From Hemicordylus capensis (Eukaryota; Chordata; Lepidosauria; Squamata; Cordylidae): a stretch of 64,000 bases of DNA. The notes under the pieces were generated by a model, which was not told where the DNA came from, did no database searches, and saw only the letters and a list, made by a program, of their open reading frames with translations. Of this stretch, positions 12,373 through 34,062 are shown in pieces. The translations under genes were made by a program, and so were the position numbers. The stretch is from positions 146,792,001 to 146,856,000 of the forward strand of contig NC_069659.1 in NCBI RefSeq assembly GCF_027244095.1, in the 5' to 3' direction. How positions within the stretch are numbered: position 1 is the stretch's first letter; each line of letters opens with the position of its first letter.

Positions 12373-13317
12373 CAACTGGCTAAGTTGTAGTTTGAGGATT
12401 AACTCTACTATTCAAGTTGTACCCATCAGAGTTGTAATGACAGTTAGGATTGTAGAATTATATCTCTTTTAATTTTCATGTATGTTGTTTAGCTAGCTAT
12501 TGTGTTTCATTATACTGCCTTATTTAGCATGATCTTTAAGCATGATGTATTAGATGTTATGTTCTTATGTTTTATGTTATGCTTTAAAATGTGTGTTATG
12601 ACCTGTGATTTCAACAATCAACTTGCTTAGTACTGATGTTAAACAGCTATACTGGTTACCCATATGGGAGGAAACAGCACCAATATCAGCTTCTCCCCCT
12701 CACTTACATCACTGTCAATATTGTTCTCAGAAATATCTTTCAAAACTGAAAGGGGGGGAATTAAGGCACAATTCAAAAGTGGAAATGCAGTATGTGATGT
12801 AGTCCTAGAAGCGCTGGCATAGCTAATGTAGAGGGGTTCTGTGTTCACCCTTCTCCCCAGTAACCCCTTGGATTGATGGAGATAATAAAGAAAACTGGGA
12901 GGTAGCCACACCTGCGCCTAGAAAGGCAGTACTGCTACAAGCAGGGGATCACATTTTGAAAGTACTGACATGCATGCGCGCACACATACAAGTTTTTAAA
13001 AAAAACATTTCTTTCCCTTGAAGTTTACATGTTTCGTGGCAACAATAGTCTAGGGGTGAATGCTTCTAGAATTAGACTGCGGAGAGATTGTTGTTGTTTT
13101 TAATGTGGATGCATTCATCTCTGTGTTCAGCCACTTTAAATATCTGAAGTGGTACAGCCTTTTCAGGGCACTAAGGTCAGCACAGACACAAGTTATAGTC
13201 CGTAGTTCAGTTTCAATGGCACAGAACCAAACAGAGCTCCAGACAACATGCAAAGGCTGTGTCCACAGGAGCAAACTTATCTTGCACGCTGGCTCACCTT
13301 CCAAGGGTGAACAACCA
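12373..13317. other. Intergenic, no gene recognised
   Basis: A possible L2 scrap (aaacagctatactggttaccc, near 12643) and a short (CA)n near 12979. Nothing else recognised. Confidence 0.35.
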
Positions 13318-14579
13318 TAGTATACTTGGACTTCCAAAAAGCTTTTGACAAAGTTCCCCACAAAGGCTCTTGAGTAAACTTAACAGTCATGGGATAAGGG
13401 GACAAGCACATGTGTGGATTGCTAACGGGTTGAAGGACAGGCAACAGAGGGTAGGTATAAATGGACAGTTTTCACAATGGAGGGAAGTAGGAAGTAAGAT
13501 CCTCCCCAGGGATCGGTACTGGGACCAGTGCTCTTTAACTTGTTCATAAACGATCTAGAAGTTGGGGTAAGCAGTGAAATGGCCAAATTTGCAGATGACA
13601 CTAAACTATTTAGGGTATTGAAATCCAAAACAGATTGTGAGGAGCTGCAAAAAGATCTTTCCTGAGTGGGTGACAAAATGGCAAATGCAGTTCAATGTAA
13701 GCAAGTGTAAAGTGATGTATATTGGGGTAAAGAACCCCAGCTTCACATATACGCTGATAAGATCTGAGCTGTCTGTGACTAACCAGAAGAGAGATCTTGG
13801 GGTGGTCGTGGACATCTCATTGAAAGTGTTGACTCTGCACGGCCGCTGTGAAATGGCTAATTCCATGCTAAGAGTCATTAGAAAGGGGGCTGGAAATAGA
13901 AATGCTAATAGTCTAATGCCCTTATACAAATCTATGTGTGGCCACATCTGGAGTACTGAGTACAGCTTTGGTCACTTTATCTTAAGAAGGATATTGTAGG
14001 GCAAGTGCAGAAAAGGGCAACCAAGATGACTGAGGCCTGGAGCACCTTCCTTATGAGGCAAGACTACACCATCTGGGCTGTTTGCCTTGGAAAAGAGGTG
14101 ACTAAGGGGAGACATGATCAAGGTGTTTAAAATTATGCATGGAGTGGAGAGGTTGGACAGAAAGAAATTGTTCTCCCTTTCTCAAAACACTAGAACCAGG
14201 GGTCATCCCATGAAACTGAACGTCGAGTAATTTAGGACCGACAAGAGGAAGTACTTTTTCACATAGCGCATAATTAATCTATGGAATTCTTTGCCATGGG
14301 GTGTGTTGATAGCCACCAGCTTGAATGCCTTCAAAAGGGGCTTAGATAAATGCATGGTCTATCAGTGTCTACTAGTCTGGTGACTGTGGGCCATCTCCAG
14401 TCTTAGAGGAATGATGCCTTTCAATACCAGTTGCAGGGGAGCAACAGCAGGAGAGAGGGGATGCCCCCACCTTTTCCCTTGGGCTTCTCAGAGGCATCTG
14501 GTGGGCCACTGTGTGAAACAGGATGCTGGACTAGATAGGCCTTTGGCCAGATCCAGCAGAGCTGTTCTCATGGCCTCCA
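13318..14579 (+). mobile_element. CR1 LINE, RT to 3' end
   Basis: The RT begins YLDFQKAFDKVPHK at about 13322, with PQGSVLGPVLFNLFINDLEV near 13509 and AKFADDTKLFRVL near 13580 (motif C FADD). Then WVTKWQMQFNVSKCKVMYIG near 13664 and a C-terminal RTRGHPMKLN region, with the 3' UTR phrase ccagttgcaggggagcaaca at about 14429. Several frameshifts and stops are visible. It is 5'-truncated inside the RT. Confidence 0.85.
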
Positions 14580-15879
14580 AACTTCAAGGGAAGAAGTCTT
14601 GCACATGTGATGTAAAGTAAAAACAAGTCACAGATTTATTTGTTGTAACCAGTTTGGCTTATTCCAACAGTCATATATTTATTTACACATACATACTTCT
14701 GTGTATATCAGTATGTCTATGTCTTTCAGTTGTAAGAGTCTGTGACTCTTGTAACTGGGTAGAAGCCATATTGCCACTAGTATTGCCTCTAAGCATCACC
14801 ACCTCTCCATTCTCTCCCTGGACTATTAGTCTGGACTATTCTGTAAAGAGAAGTTGTCAGTTTAAGCTAACCTGCCCTAAATGCTGAGAAAGCTTTGGCG
14901 AGTTCTGTTTGGACCCAGCTTGTTTTAATTCCAAATGTCCACAAGGTGGCAGCACAGCTGAATATTTCTTGCCCAGAATGCTAACCCTGCACAGCATCGT
15001 GGAAATCCAGCAAGCTGCATTTTTAATAGAGCAAGACAAGTGGGGGAAATTGCTGGACCACATGGTATATTATTCAGTTGAGTATATCAATTTGCCAAAG
15101 TAACTTGGAAACCCACTGTCATCCAAGTCACATGGGCATGAGAATCACTACAGCAGCAAATAATGTTAAAATCACTAGTCTCCCCCTAAAAGACTGCCAG
15201 TGCCTAAATATCCATAACTCAAGCAGTCCCCCAATTCATTTGTGAAAAATAGTGAAAATAGTGTAAGAGCATTTGCAAAAGTAGAATGAATGTCATTGTC
15301 AATGAGTAACTGAAAGATGATATAGCTGCTAGGACACACACTTGACAAATGGAAATATTTTTGCAGACAGACAGTGTGTGCATGTATGCATGCACTCATA
15401 CCATCTTTTATCTAATCTTCATTACAAGTTTGAAATGCAGATAATCAGTTCAGGCAAGCATCCATACATGCTCCAATTTCAGAATATCTTGTTTCACACA
15501 ACGCTATTTGTTTTAGTGTTTTCTGCAGTGTTTTGTTTCTCATTATTAGAAGATAGTATGAGTCTGTAAGATAAGCTATAACCGCACATTGCTGGCCAAA
15601 AGACCATAGATCTGTAGTGCAACCACAGAATGATGCTATTTGAGCTGGTTTCCATCACCTGCCTGATTTCTTATAGTGATTAGTCAGCAACAATGATGAC
15701 TAGCAGCAGAATGTGTAAATGTTGGAAAGCATTGTGTTTGTAAGATTTTAAAAAGTTTTTCTGTTGTATTCTGAACTGCAGAAGGTCATTCAAACATGCA
15801 AGTTATCCTGGGATGCTGCAGTCATCAGGTTATGAACATGCATGTGTGAATCAGACCTCTGACATTAGTGTTGATCAGT
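14580..15879. other. Intergenic, no gene recognised
   Basis: About 1.3 kb in which I see no gene, RNA or clear repeat. Confidence 0.4.
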
Positions 15880-16680
15880 GAGAATTCTCAATGTTTATAT
15901 CAGCAGTGGACATCACTAGGATGCAGTACATTTTCAAGTTGTGCCATTTTAATTTCTACAGTATGAAAATTATGTGTAATTAGCCTGCCCCAAAGTCTCA
16001 AAGTGGGACTACAATATAAAATCCAACAAAACCTAATGGGTCCTTCATCCCTGCAGAGGTGGATTGTGGCTGCAAGTCCTACCTTAACCAGATGGTGGTC
16101 CATCCACAACAATGGGGAAATAACAGGTGCCTCATCACAGAATACCACCCTGGTCATTGTAAAAGACCAAATCAAGCATGTGACCAAAAACATGTGTTGG
16201 TCCAGAGACCACTTGGAATAAGCCCATAGTTGTCATGGCTGTTATGAACTCCTAAGCTGCTCCACACATACCAGTCCCAAAGTGAACATTGAAGTTCCCC
16301 ACCACTAACAGTCTGGGCGACTCCAATGCCAACCCTGTAACCAGATCTGTCAGCTCAGATAGGGACTCGGTTGAGTAACAGGGTAATCCGTACACCAACA
16401 GAAGTCTCAATATATCCTTGGTCCCTAGGCTTAGGTACAGACACTCAATATGGGCTGACAGAGATCCTTGTAAGGGTGATAGTGTCCTTATAGACCACAG
16501 CCACACCACCTCCTCACCCATGTCCTCTCACCTGCTCTACCACAGAGTTTCTTGCTGGGAGAAGCTGGGACCCAAGTCGCTGGACCACTAGCTTCCCCTG
16601 ACCAAATCCCTGTAATGTTTTAATACCTACAACAATTCAAACTGGCCCAGTTAAGAGGATTACAGAAATGATGTCAATGT
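15880..16680 (-). mobile_element. L2-type LINE endonuclease fragment (reverse)
   Basis: Reversed, it reads PRLLVVGNFNVHF (the endonuclease GDFN motif, here GNFN) and further on LLWMDHHLVKVGL (the WSDHHLV motif). This is the C-terminal half of the endonuclease, upstream of the RT region seen at 1-2402. Frames break between the two motifs. Confidence 0.7.
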
Positions 16681-17180
16681 GTGCTTAAAGAAAGGTGGTG
16701 GGCAGGTGGTGGAAGAGAAGCTCCGGAAAAAGGATGACCTTATCTACTGGTTACTGAGGTTAGTCAGTACAGAATCTGCCCAGGAAGCACCCAAGTTGGA
16801 CCAGTTTTGTGAGAATATTCTTGGGATGGATCTAGACATCAATCAAAACTGGATGTCAAAATTTGATCTGCCATCCAGTCAGATCAGAACCCTTGCTTTT
16901 TCCTTTTCCTCCTCCTCCTCCTCCTCTCTGCAGGGTAAGGTGGAATTTTGAAAAGTGTGACTTGACACAATTATTCTCCAAGTTTCCCCGTTCCATCACT
17001 ACTTCATCAGCTGTTGCTTGCCAGGATGGAAGAACCCAGAGCTCAGTAAATTCACCTCATCAGGTATTGTGTTTTATCCCACATTGCCAGGAGAGAGAGG
17101 GTAAGGAAGCACAGAGCTGCCACCCTTGGCAGTAACCTTGCAGCTCCCCTAATTGCAACCCCCCACTCCATCCTTTAGAC
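16681..17180. other. Intergenic, no gene recognised
   Basis: Contains a (TCC)n run near 16906-16926. No gene recognised. Confidence 0.4.
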
Positions 17181-17328
17181 CAGTGGTACCCAACCTGGGG
17201 ACCTCCAGATGTTGCTGAACTACAACTTCATTACAACTCCATTAGCCCCAGCTACAATTTATTGTGGCTGGGGATTATGGAAGTTGTATTTCAGAGACAT
17301 CTGGAGGCCCCCAGGTTGGAAACCACTG
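17181..17328. mobile_element. Small hAT-like foldback element, 148 bp
   Basis: The left arm starts CAGTGGTACCCAACCTGGGG and the right arm reversed starts CAGTGGTTTCCAACCTGGGG. Flanking octamers ctttagac and gttcagac agree at 6 of 8. The centre is a second inverted repeat (ccagctacaat / attgtggctgg). Confidence 0.75.
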
Positions 17329-17575
17329 GTTCAGACTATTCCTTGCAGTTGCTCCCACCCTGGTAAGATAAGACAACATTTATTTATTTTTTTATTCATA
17401 GGCTGCTGTTATGACATGGTTAGCAACCACACAAGTGACACACCTTTCTCAAAGGGCTAAGCATCACCTGTGTAGCTGCCAACTCAAATGGATACCAAAC
17501 TCTACATTTTCTGCTACAGGTAGGAATTTGTGGGTAAGGGTAAGGAAATGACACTCTCTGTTTAAAAATATATCA

Positions 17576-18345
17576 GATGTATCCTATATCTGAGAAAAAC
17601 CTGAAGGCAGAGTTTTCAATGTGTGTTCTATAGGGTGCTCTGAGGTCCCTCAGAACCTTTCCAGAGGTTCTGCAGAGGGAAAAAATAGAATGGAGGACTT
17701 CCTGCTGAATGATGTGTGGTGCTTGCTTGGCCATTGTCTGAAAGATACTTGTCAATGGTGGCAACAGTGAGGAAGAGATGGGGAACTATATTGCATCACA
17801 TTTATCTGTATTGCCTGTGAAGGGAATTTGTGATACCTTTTTCATAGGCCCAGTTGTCACAAATAGCAGAAGGAAATCTGAAAAACATCTGAAGAAAGAG
17901 GAGATGAGAGATAATTAACATGTCAGAGAGAAAGAGGTCCCAAACTAGCTTGCCAGGGAGAAGCCTGGGTTGGGATCATTTTTTTCTGACATGCTAGTTT
18001 TCTATGTGCAGTGATTTATTCACTGAGGAATATTAAGTCATGTAAATCCCACGTGCTGATGTGGTATAGTCTAGAAACAGAATGATTTCATCTACTTGTG
18101 ATTACTAGGTTTCAGGAAGAGGTACCACAACTGTCCTTCCCAGTGAATCAATATGAATATTCCTCCTCCTCTGGTTTGATTCTGCCACCACTAACAAATA
18201 TATTTCAGACAATGACCCAGCAAAGCACCACTCATCACACAACAGACTTTAACTCTGCCATTTTATTTCTTTCCTCTCCAGAATCCCTGAAAAGGCTCTA
18301 TAGAACTCCAGGGTTCTGCAGGACAGAGTCTGAACATCCTTGCGC
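17576..18345. repeat. Inverted pair of one repeat with about 410-bp spacer
   Basis: The left arm (about 17625-17765) and reversed right arm (about 18178-18315) share cagacaatg, caccactcatcacac and ctatagaactcc with many differences. This could be one worn foldback element or two copies in opposite orientation. It lies just past the METTL21E stop. Confidence 0.5.
18262..18267 (-). terminator. Candidate polyadenylation signal of METTL21E
   Basis: AATAAA on the minus strand about 160 bp after the stop. It lies inside a repeat arm, so this is a weak call. Confidence 0.25.
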
Positions 18346-18428
18346 ATGTAGCACCGGCATGTCCGTAAGACAGATTCCAAGGCTAGTTAAGTATCAAGTG
18401 CTTGCATTCTCAACCTAATAGCTAGCCA

Positions 18429-27853
<9,425 letters not shown>

Positions 27854-28042
27854 TTCATACAATGGACTGGACAGGCAAGACACATGCACTAGAACACAGA
27901 AATATCCAGATAATGACATAAGGAAAAACTACAACATGGCTGAGTAAAACTATAGTAAGGAATTAGAACTCGAAGCATTTTTCTTCATTAGCCATGCATT
28001 TGAGTTCAGGTAAATAAATCATGGGTGTTATAATTCTACTAT

Positions 28043-28142
28043 GCAATGGTAAACCCCTCCTGTATTCTACCAAAGAAAACCACATGGCTCTGTGGTCACC
28101 AGGAGTCAACACCGATTCGACAGCACAACTCTACCTTTACTT
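28043..28142 (+). repeat. 3' tail of the RTE-tailed SINE
   Basis: gcaatggtaaacccctcctg, then ctgtggtcaccaggagtcaa and caccgattcgacagcac, the same tail as at 6640-6757. Confidence 0.75.
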
Positions 28143-28677
28143 TATGTTAGTAAATGGCCAATAATAATTTAATACACTGTATTAGTAGTCTATGATTGCA
28201 ATGGTCCAATCTAATAATCATAATTAGGAAGAATTAATTATGAAGCTATGATTAGCTTCATAATGGCAGGCTAAAGCAGGTCTGGGTCCAGGTCTCAGGA
28301 GACACTTCATGTGCCCTCTTCTACTGGGTGGGACCTGAGAAAATTGTTCCACCACACAAAAACTGTGTGTGCAAAATTGGGGCATAGTGGATCCCTGGCA
28401 GCTGACAATGCTCAGTGCTAGCCCTGGGATAGAGTGTTTCAAAGTCATAAGAAGCTCATTTGGTTGGCCCCGATGGCAGAATGAACAGAGTCCCTCAACA
28501 TTGTGAATGTGGTACCATTTCTCATGGTGCTCTCCGCTTCTTGGAAGACATTGAACTAGCAATCATCCGATAAGGAATTTTTGGTACCCATAATGAAATA
28601 TCAACTTTTTGTTTTAAAACAGACCATTCATATATCTTTCAGAGAATGCTCACAATCTCAGATGAATTGTGTGACAC

Positions 28678-28701
28678 TACACACACACACACACACACAC
28701 A
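28678..28701. repeat. (CA)n microsatellite
   Basis: A short (CA)n run upstream of METTL21E. Confidence 0.85.
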
Positions 28702-29552
28702 ACCCTAACAATTCTAATGTAGTGGCTGTCAGTATTCACAGTATACATCTGAGATTTCAAATATCCAAAAGCTTTGCCTTTTTGTCAACACTCACATGTG
28801 AATGTCAACACGCCAAAAAAAAGTTGGGCATTCTCTCTCTCTCCACAGTAATCAGAGGAGCAGTTGTATATCTCTAAAGTTATTAACCCTAGCCCCTTTT
28901 ACCTAAGTTGGGGTGCTATACACCCATTGAGCATGTATGTGGTTGAGGATGGCACTGAAGCAGCCAGTTTTGTCTCCCATTCATTAGCACTTCTGCAATG
29001 TACATACAAGCATGTGCACATTTCCCATGAGAAGGGACTTGGAGAAGTACTATGTACATTGAATGTAATGCAACAGAGTGTGCATACAATGAGGGCAAAG
29101 CCTGCTGACCCCCAGCCTCCCCACACACACTCATTCCAGGACTGCTTATCTGCCGAAAGCAACAAAGTAATTCATTTGATACAGTTTACTCATAGATGTT
29201 TCCCATTGCCAAAGTCTTTTATATACATGGTGTTATATACACGGTCTTGGTAATTGAATAACACCAAGAGTAAGCATTGCCATAACAGAGACTTGTGTTT
29301 CCAGGTATTACACGCACACCAGATATTTTACCAAGTGCCATAGTAGCTATTTCCTTTGATGAGAGAAGACAATGATTGTTTTTATAATTCAATATGATTT
29401 ATGGCTCAGCTTTCTTCATAAAAACTAGCCCCAAAATGCTCACACAACCATCAAGAAACAGCAGTCTAGTGGTGTATATACATATACACATAGATATAGA
29501 TAGACTTGTGGTACATAATTTTGTAAAGATACGGCGGGGGGAAAGAGATTAC

Positions 29553-29679
29553 CAAAGAATCTTGCTGCCCTCAGAGCATTGTTGAGCTGCACAGTCACTC
29601 TGCATTCCCCCTTGTGGCCTTCCTGGAAAATGTTATTGAGAAGGTCATCCACATCACAAAGGATATTGTTATCTGTACT
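29553..29679 (-). other. Unassigned 127-bp open segment with splice-like edges
   Basis: On the minus strand, ttgttttag precedes and gtaatc follows an open segment reading STDNNILCDVDDLLNNIFQE then GHKGECRVTVQLNNALRAAR and FFG. It is phase 0 in, phase 1 out, so it could join METTL21E exon 2. I do not recognise the peptide as part of METTL21E, ERCC5 or SLC10A2. It could be an alternative upstream exon, an exon of an unknown gene, or a chance open stretch. Confidence 0.3.
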
Positions 29680-30460
29680 CTAAAACAACCCAAAGGACAC
29701 AGAAAAGTCAGCTTGCTACCCAGCTGATTAGATTTGTATATGCTTTCACTGACGGAAACTGTTCCATATCTTAAAATGTATTACATCCTCCTACAGAAGG
29801 TTGAAAAGCCTTCAGAATAATCAAAACCATGCTCTAAAAATAGAACCACCCTGTGATGTCTAGAGTCTTCAAAGTCTACAGCAATGTATTCAGCAACATA
29901 CCTATTTTTTTGTGTTCCAGCTTTCTAGAATAACAGAAGTTACAAATGCATGTCCAGAGACTTTCTCCCTCCACACTGGTTTGTGCTCATATAGCCCTAG
30001 AGAGAAAAGCAGTAAAGTCTGAAACACAACCTAACGACCGACCTCCACTATGCGGCTCTAATAAACCCTGACAGCTGTACAAAGTGAGCACACACCCTGA
30101 ATTTCATTGGAGGGAAAAATACTCAGCACACTTACATAAGCAGGTTTCCTGGAAGAGATGCAAATATAATATTACACACTCAGCACTGTCCAGATGCAAA
30201 TTAGCAAAATAAAGCTTTTTTAAAAAAACTAAAAAACAAAAAACAGAACACCCTGCCTTAAATGTTCTGCTTCTGACTTTTCAAACCCTTTTTTAATTTT
30301 TTGTAGAATTGTAAATTTCTTAAACAAACCAGGATATAACATGACACTTTGCCACATTCATTCCAGATTTGAGGCAGGGAGAATAGAACATATGGAAGTA
30401 CAGGTGGAAAATGCAGGAAAGTAATACTTAACATGGCAACAGCATGGTGTGTGTGTGTGT

Positions 30461-30526
30461 GTGTGTACACACATAGTGCACCCATCGCTAATGTGTGTAC
30501 ACACACGGTGCACCTGTCGCTAATCC
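30461..30526. repeat. Two tandem units of about 33 bp
   Basis: tgtgtacacacatagtgcac then ccatcgctaa, followed by tgtgtacacacacggtgcac then ctgtcgctaa. It sits at the edge of a G-rich, gene-free stretch (to about 30840). Confidence 0.7.
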
Positions 30527-31130
30527 CATGTGTGGCGGTTCTCACGAGAGTTCGTAAGCAGCTGCCCAGATAGCGACAGGAACGGGGGAGAAAATGGTGG
30601 CAGGAGCCAGTCGGCTGGCCGGCAGGCAAAGATAATAGCAGCGAATGGTGGTGGCCAAAGAAAACAGCGGCAACAGGCAAGAATAAGATGGTGTCAATGG
30701 TAGGGGGGCAGGCAGGGAAGAAGACAGCCTGCATGGGGCGGGCAGGGGAAGAAGATGGCCAGAGAGGGTGGGTAAAAAAAGCGGCAGCAGGGGTGGGGGG
30801 AGAAAGCAGCAGAAGCGAACTAGAGGCACAGATGCTCTGCGCCTGGCCCAGCTTCTTCAGAGTTGTTTTAATAGAGTGTACAATGAATGAATCAATAAAC
30901 CAACCTATACCATTTCAAAGGCAGATGGCCCCATTGAAGCACATGGGGGAAGGGGGTGGGGAAGACAGCACTGGCAACTGAATCAGTGTTCAACTTGCTA
31001 GCATGCAGTTCCATCATGCAGAATGGAACCCAGGCTCAGGATAACCGATTTGACAATACAATCGATAGGAACTCATGAAAAATTGCAGGGAAGGGTGCAC
31101 AGGGCACTCTCCACTACTCTGTATATTGAT

Positions 31131-31370
31131 TGTGATGATGATGACGACGACGATGATGACATATATACCCGTTTTTTAAAACCCACAAAGTGGTGTACCT
31201 AGAAAAGAAATGGGTTGGTTTCCTGTCCCTAAAAGGCTCACGATCTTAAAAAAGAAAAAAAGAGACACCAGCAACAGCCACTGGAAAAACAGTGCTGGGG
31301 TTGGATAGGGCCAGTTGCTCTTGCCCTGCTCAGTATATTAAAAAAAGTCACCACTTTAAAGGATGTTCAG
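31131..31370 (-). repeat. LINE-tail repeat, copy 2 (reverse)
   Basis: (GAT/GAC)n end, then acccacaaagtggtg, tcctgtccctaaaaggctca and ccagcaacagccactgg, as in copy 1. Confidence 0.75.
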
Positions 31371-33435
31371 TTTGCAGTCTTCCACTGTAAACATGCATAG
31401 AGATACATGGTGAGAGTGGAGGGGTAACAAAAACTTTCTTCCCTCGTTTGCCAAGCCTCTTGGTCCTTCCTGCCTGCTTGCTCTATGGAGCCAGTGAGCA
31501 GCAGGGCCTAGCAGCCTTTGTCCCTGCTGCTGCCCTTGAAGATGTCTTAGGGCACAACAGTGACCTGGCAAAGAGCTTCCTTTCCTCCCAGCTCCACTGA
31601 AAATGTAGGAGAACATAGCTATCATTGCTGCTGGAAGATCTTGGGTGACTGACCAAGAAGTATTCCTTTCTGCTGGCTCCCTAGAACAAAAGGGCAGGAC
31701 AACCCAGCAGCTGAAACTGCTCTTCAGATCTTTGACACACAGAAAATCTAGTGATGCTTCCTACTACCTGCAAATTTAGTATATCCAGTGGGCCAGAAGG
31801 CTCAGTAGCCACCACTGAGATCCCAGGCTGAAGCAGTTCTGTAGGGGATGCAGCTCTCTGAGATTTCCTCCTCAGAGAGGAGGCACAGAGGAAAACAGGG
31901 CTTGGTATGTTGAGGGAGGTGGGACACTTCCTGTACTCCAATGTGCACTGCTTCTTCACTCCTTAGCTAGGCCTTGGCTAGAACATGCATGCTAGCCTTG
32001 GAAGCCAGGTGATTTTGTTGTTCAGCCCACTTTGTTAAACTTCTATTAATGATGGCCTGTCAATTTGCCAGAATGCCAAGTCCAGATCTAAACTGGGGAA
32101 AAGTTGACTGTGTCCCAATTTGGTCGGTGTTCCCTATAATGCTATACAAACCAAATGGACCAACATGTATCTGGTTATAGACCAATATCCAAATGTACAG
32201 TTGCTATAAATGATTAGAAGAATGAAGGTGGAAGATTTTCACCAAAACAGATTCACTTTGTGAAATTAAATGAAAGGAAATTAAATTAAAACACAAATTA
32301 AAGGAAAAAGCAGAATGACAAGAAACTTTTTTTATTGGCATCATCATCATGCCTCTGATAACACATGGTATCTGCATCTCTCTCTGTCTCTCTCTCTCAC
32401 ACACACACACACACACTCACTCACTACTGGATTGATACAAACAAGTTTTCTCCAACAAGTCCTTGCAGTTAGATTGCAATGTCTTCTGAGCAAAGGCTCT
32501 CTATGTAATTTTGCAATGATTAATTCTGGAGCAGACGATGATGTGACTATTGTACAATAACAACAAAAAAAATCTTCCTGAGGACTTGAGGACTAGTGAG
32601 AGTGGGCTATGTACAGCAAGAGAGATGAATGGACAGCACACTGGCAAGATGAGATACATTCTATAAAATCTCATGCCTGAGACGATGGATTTGCTGTTGT
32701 TATGAAATACTACACTTGGCAGAAAGATGGGCCAAATCGTATGAAGGTCAATTTCAATTTTCATCCCTCTGCAACAGGTAAGGTAATTTCTTGGCAGCTC
32801 AGTGTGTGCATTGTTTGGACTTTAGAGAATGAAATATTAAGCAGCAAAGGCCTTTCTGTTCTGCTGGAGCATTAAAAGATCCTGCCCGAGGAAAGAAATC
32901 GACCCTTCTCGAATGTACAGAGCAGTTAATCTCACTCCTCTACCCCTTATGCTAAAACAACATGTTAAGCTGAGGTCTACCATTCCTTCCTCTACATTCT
33001 AAAACTCTTAAGGTCGTGTTAGGGCAGAAAGAGGGCACACACAGAGAGGTTGCTTAATCTTGTGGCCTCTGCCCAGACACAGGCTGCCCAAGACAGTTTT
33101 GGGTTTTTAAATAAACAAAAAACACAGCAGAAAGTATCTGCAATTCCTCATAACATGTAGTTAAGATTTAGTATTGCAGATCAAAAGTTCAAATTCTCTG
33201 TAGTTCTAAGGCTGTATCAAAGAAGTGAAAATGAGCACAAGGATAACAAGGTCAAACCTGTTCGTTCCCTGATGCCAGGGATCACCAACATTTCTAAGTG
33301 TGTTTCATCTCAATATCTTCATGTACTTGAGACGGATGAAATAAAGAGCCCATCCTCCCAAGAAAATGCCTAACTGCCTCATTTCCAAATCACCATTCCA
33401 AGTCCCCCACCCATGCCCTTCTGCTCTAAATAGCA

Positions 33436-34062
33436 GAGAGCTAGCGTGGTGTAGTAGTTAAGAGTGTTGGACTAGGATTGGGGAGACAAGAGTTCAAATC
33501 CCCATTCAACAATGGAACTCACTAAAGTCATTCTCACATTCAGCTCTACCTGGGCTGGTGCAGCCCTGCCCAGGTAGAGCTGCTCGTCAGAACTTCTGGG
33601 ATCATTTCGAATCCAGTGCTCCTCGGCTGGGTAGCCCAGATTTTTAACTCGGGCTAAAAGTGAGGTAGGAGGGCATGTGCACGCCTTCCTACCCCACTGT
33701 CGGGTCATGTGGGCAGCCTCTAGCTTCCACAATGCACCATGCTGTTCATAGTGAATCCTAGAGGCTGGGCTTCACTTCCTCGGCCTTCAAAATGCCATAC
33801 CATTCACCGTAGCAGCAATCATGTGGGCTGGTGAGCAGTACGGCTTCAGGAAAACAGGTGTTCTCCCAGGAAAACTACCCTCCCTGGCCCCAGGTATAAT
33901 GGTTGTGTGAACGACTTTACTGAATGACTCTAGGCCAGTCACTTATCTCTCAGCCTAATCTACCTCATAGGCTTGTTGTGATTATAAACATAACCACATA
34001 CACTGCTATGGGCTCATTGGAGGAAAAGCGGGATATAAATGTAAAAATGTAAACTACATTTA
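33436..34062 (+). repeat. Sauria-type SINE split by a DNA element
   Basis: The head gagagctagcgtggtgtagt starts at 33427-33440 and the B box gagttcaaatccccattc is intact. The SINE runs to ggaactcact at 33523, then resumes at 33919 with actgaatgactctaggccag and ends gcgggatataaatgtaaa. The 395-bp gap is the element listed next. Confidence 0.85.
33524..33918. mobile_element. 395-bp non-autonomous DNA element inside a SINE
   Basis: The left end is AAAGTCATTCTCACATTCAG and the right end reversed is AAAGTCGTTCACACAACCAT, with further matches to tacctggg. The SINE supplies the empty site: ACT lies on both sides (33521-33523 and 33919-33921). This suggests a 3-bp target duplication, as in Harbinger-like elements. 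No coding capacity. Confidence 0.7.

Noticed and set aside
28224-28562. 112-codon open frame on the minus strand
   Set aside because: No recognisable domain, no splice support and no conserved pattern. Left unannotated.
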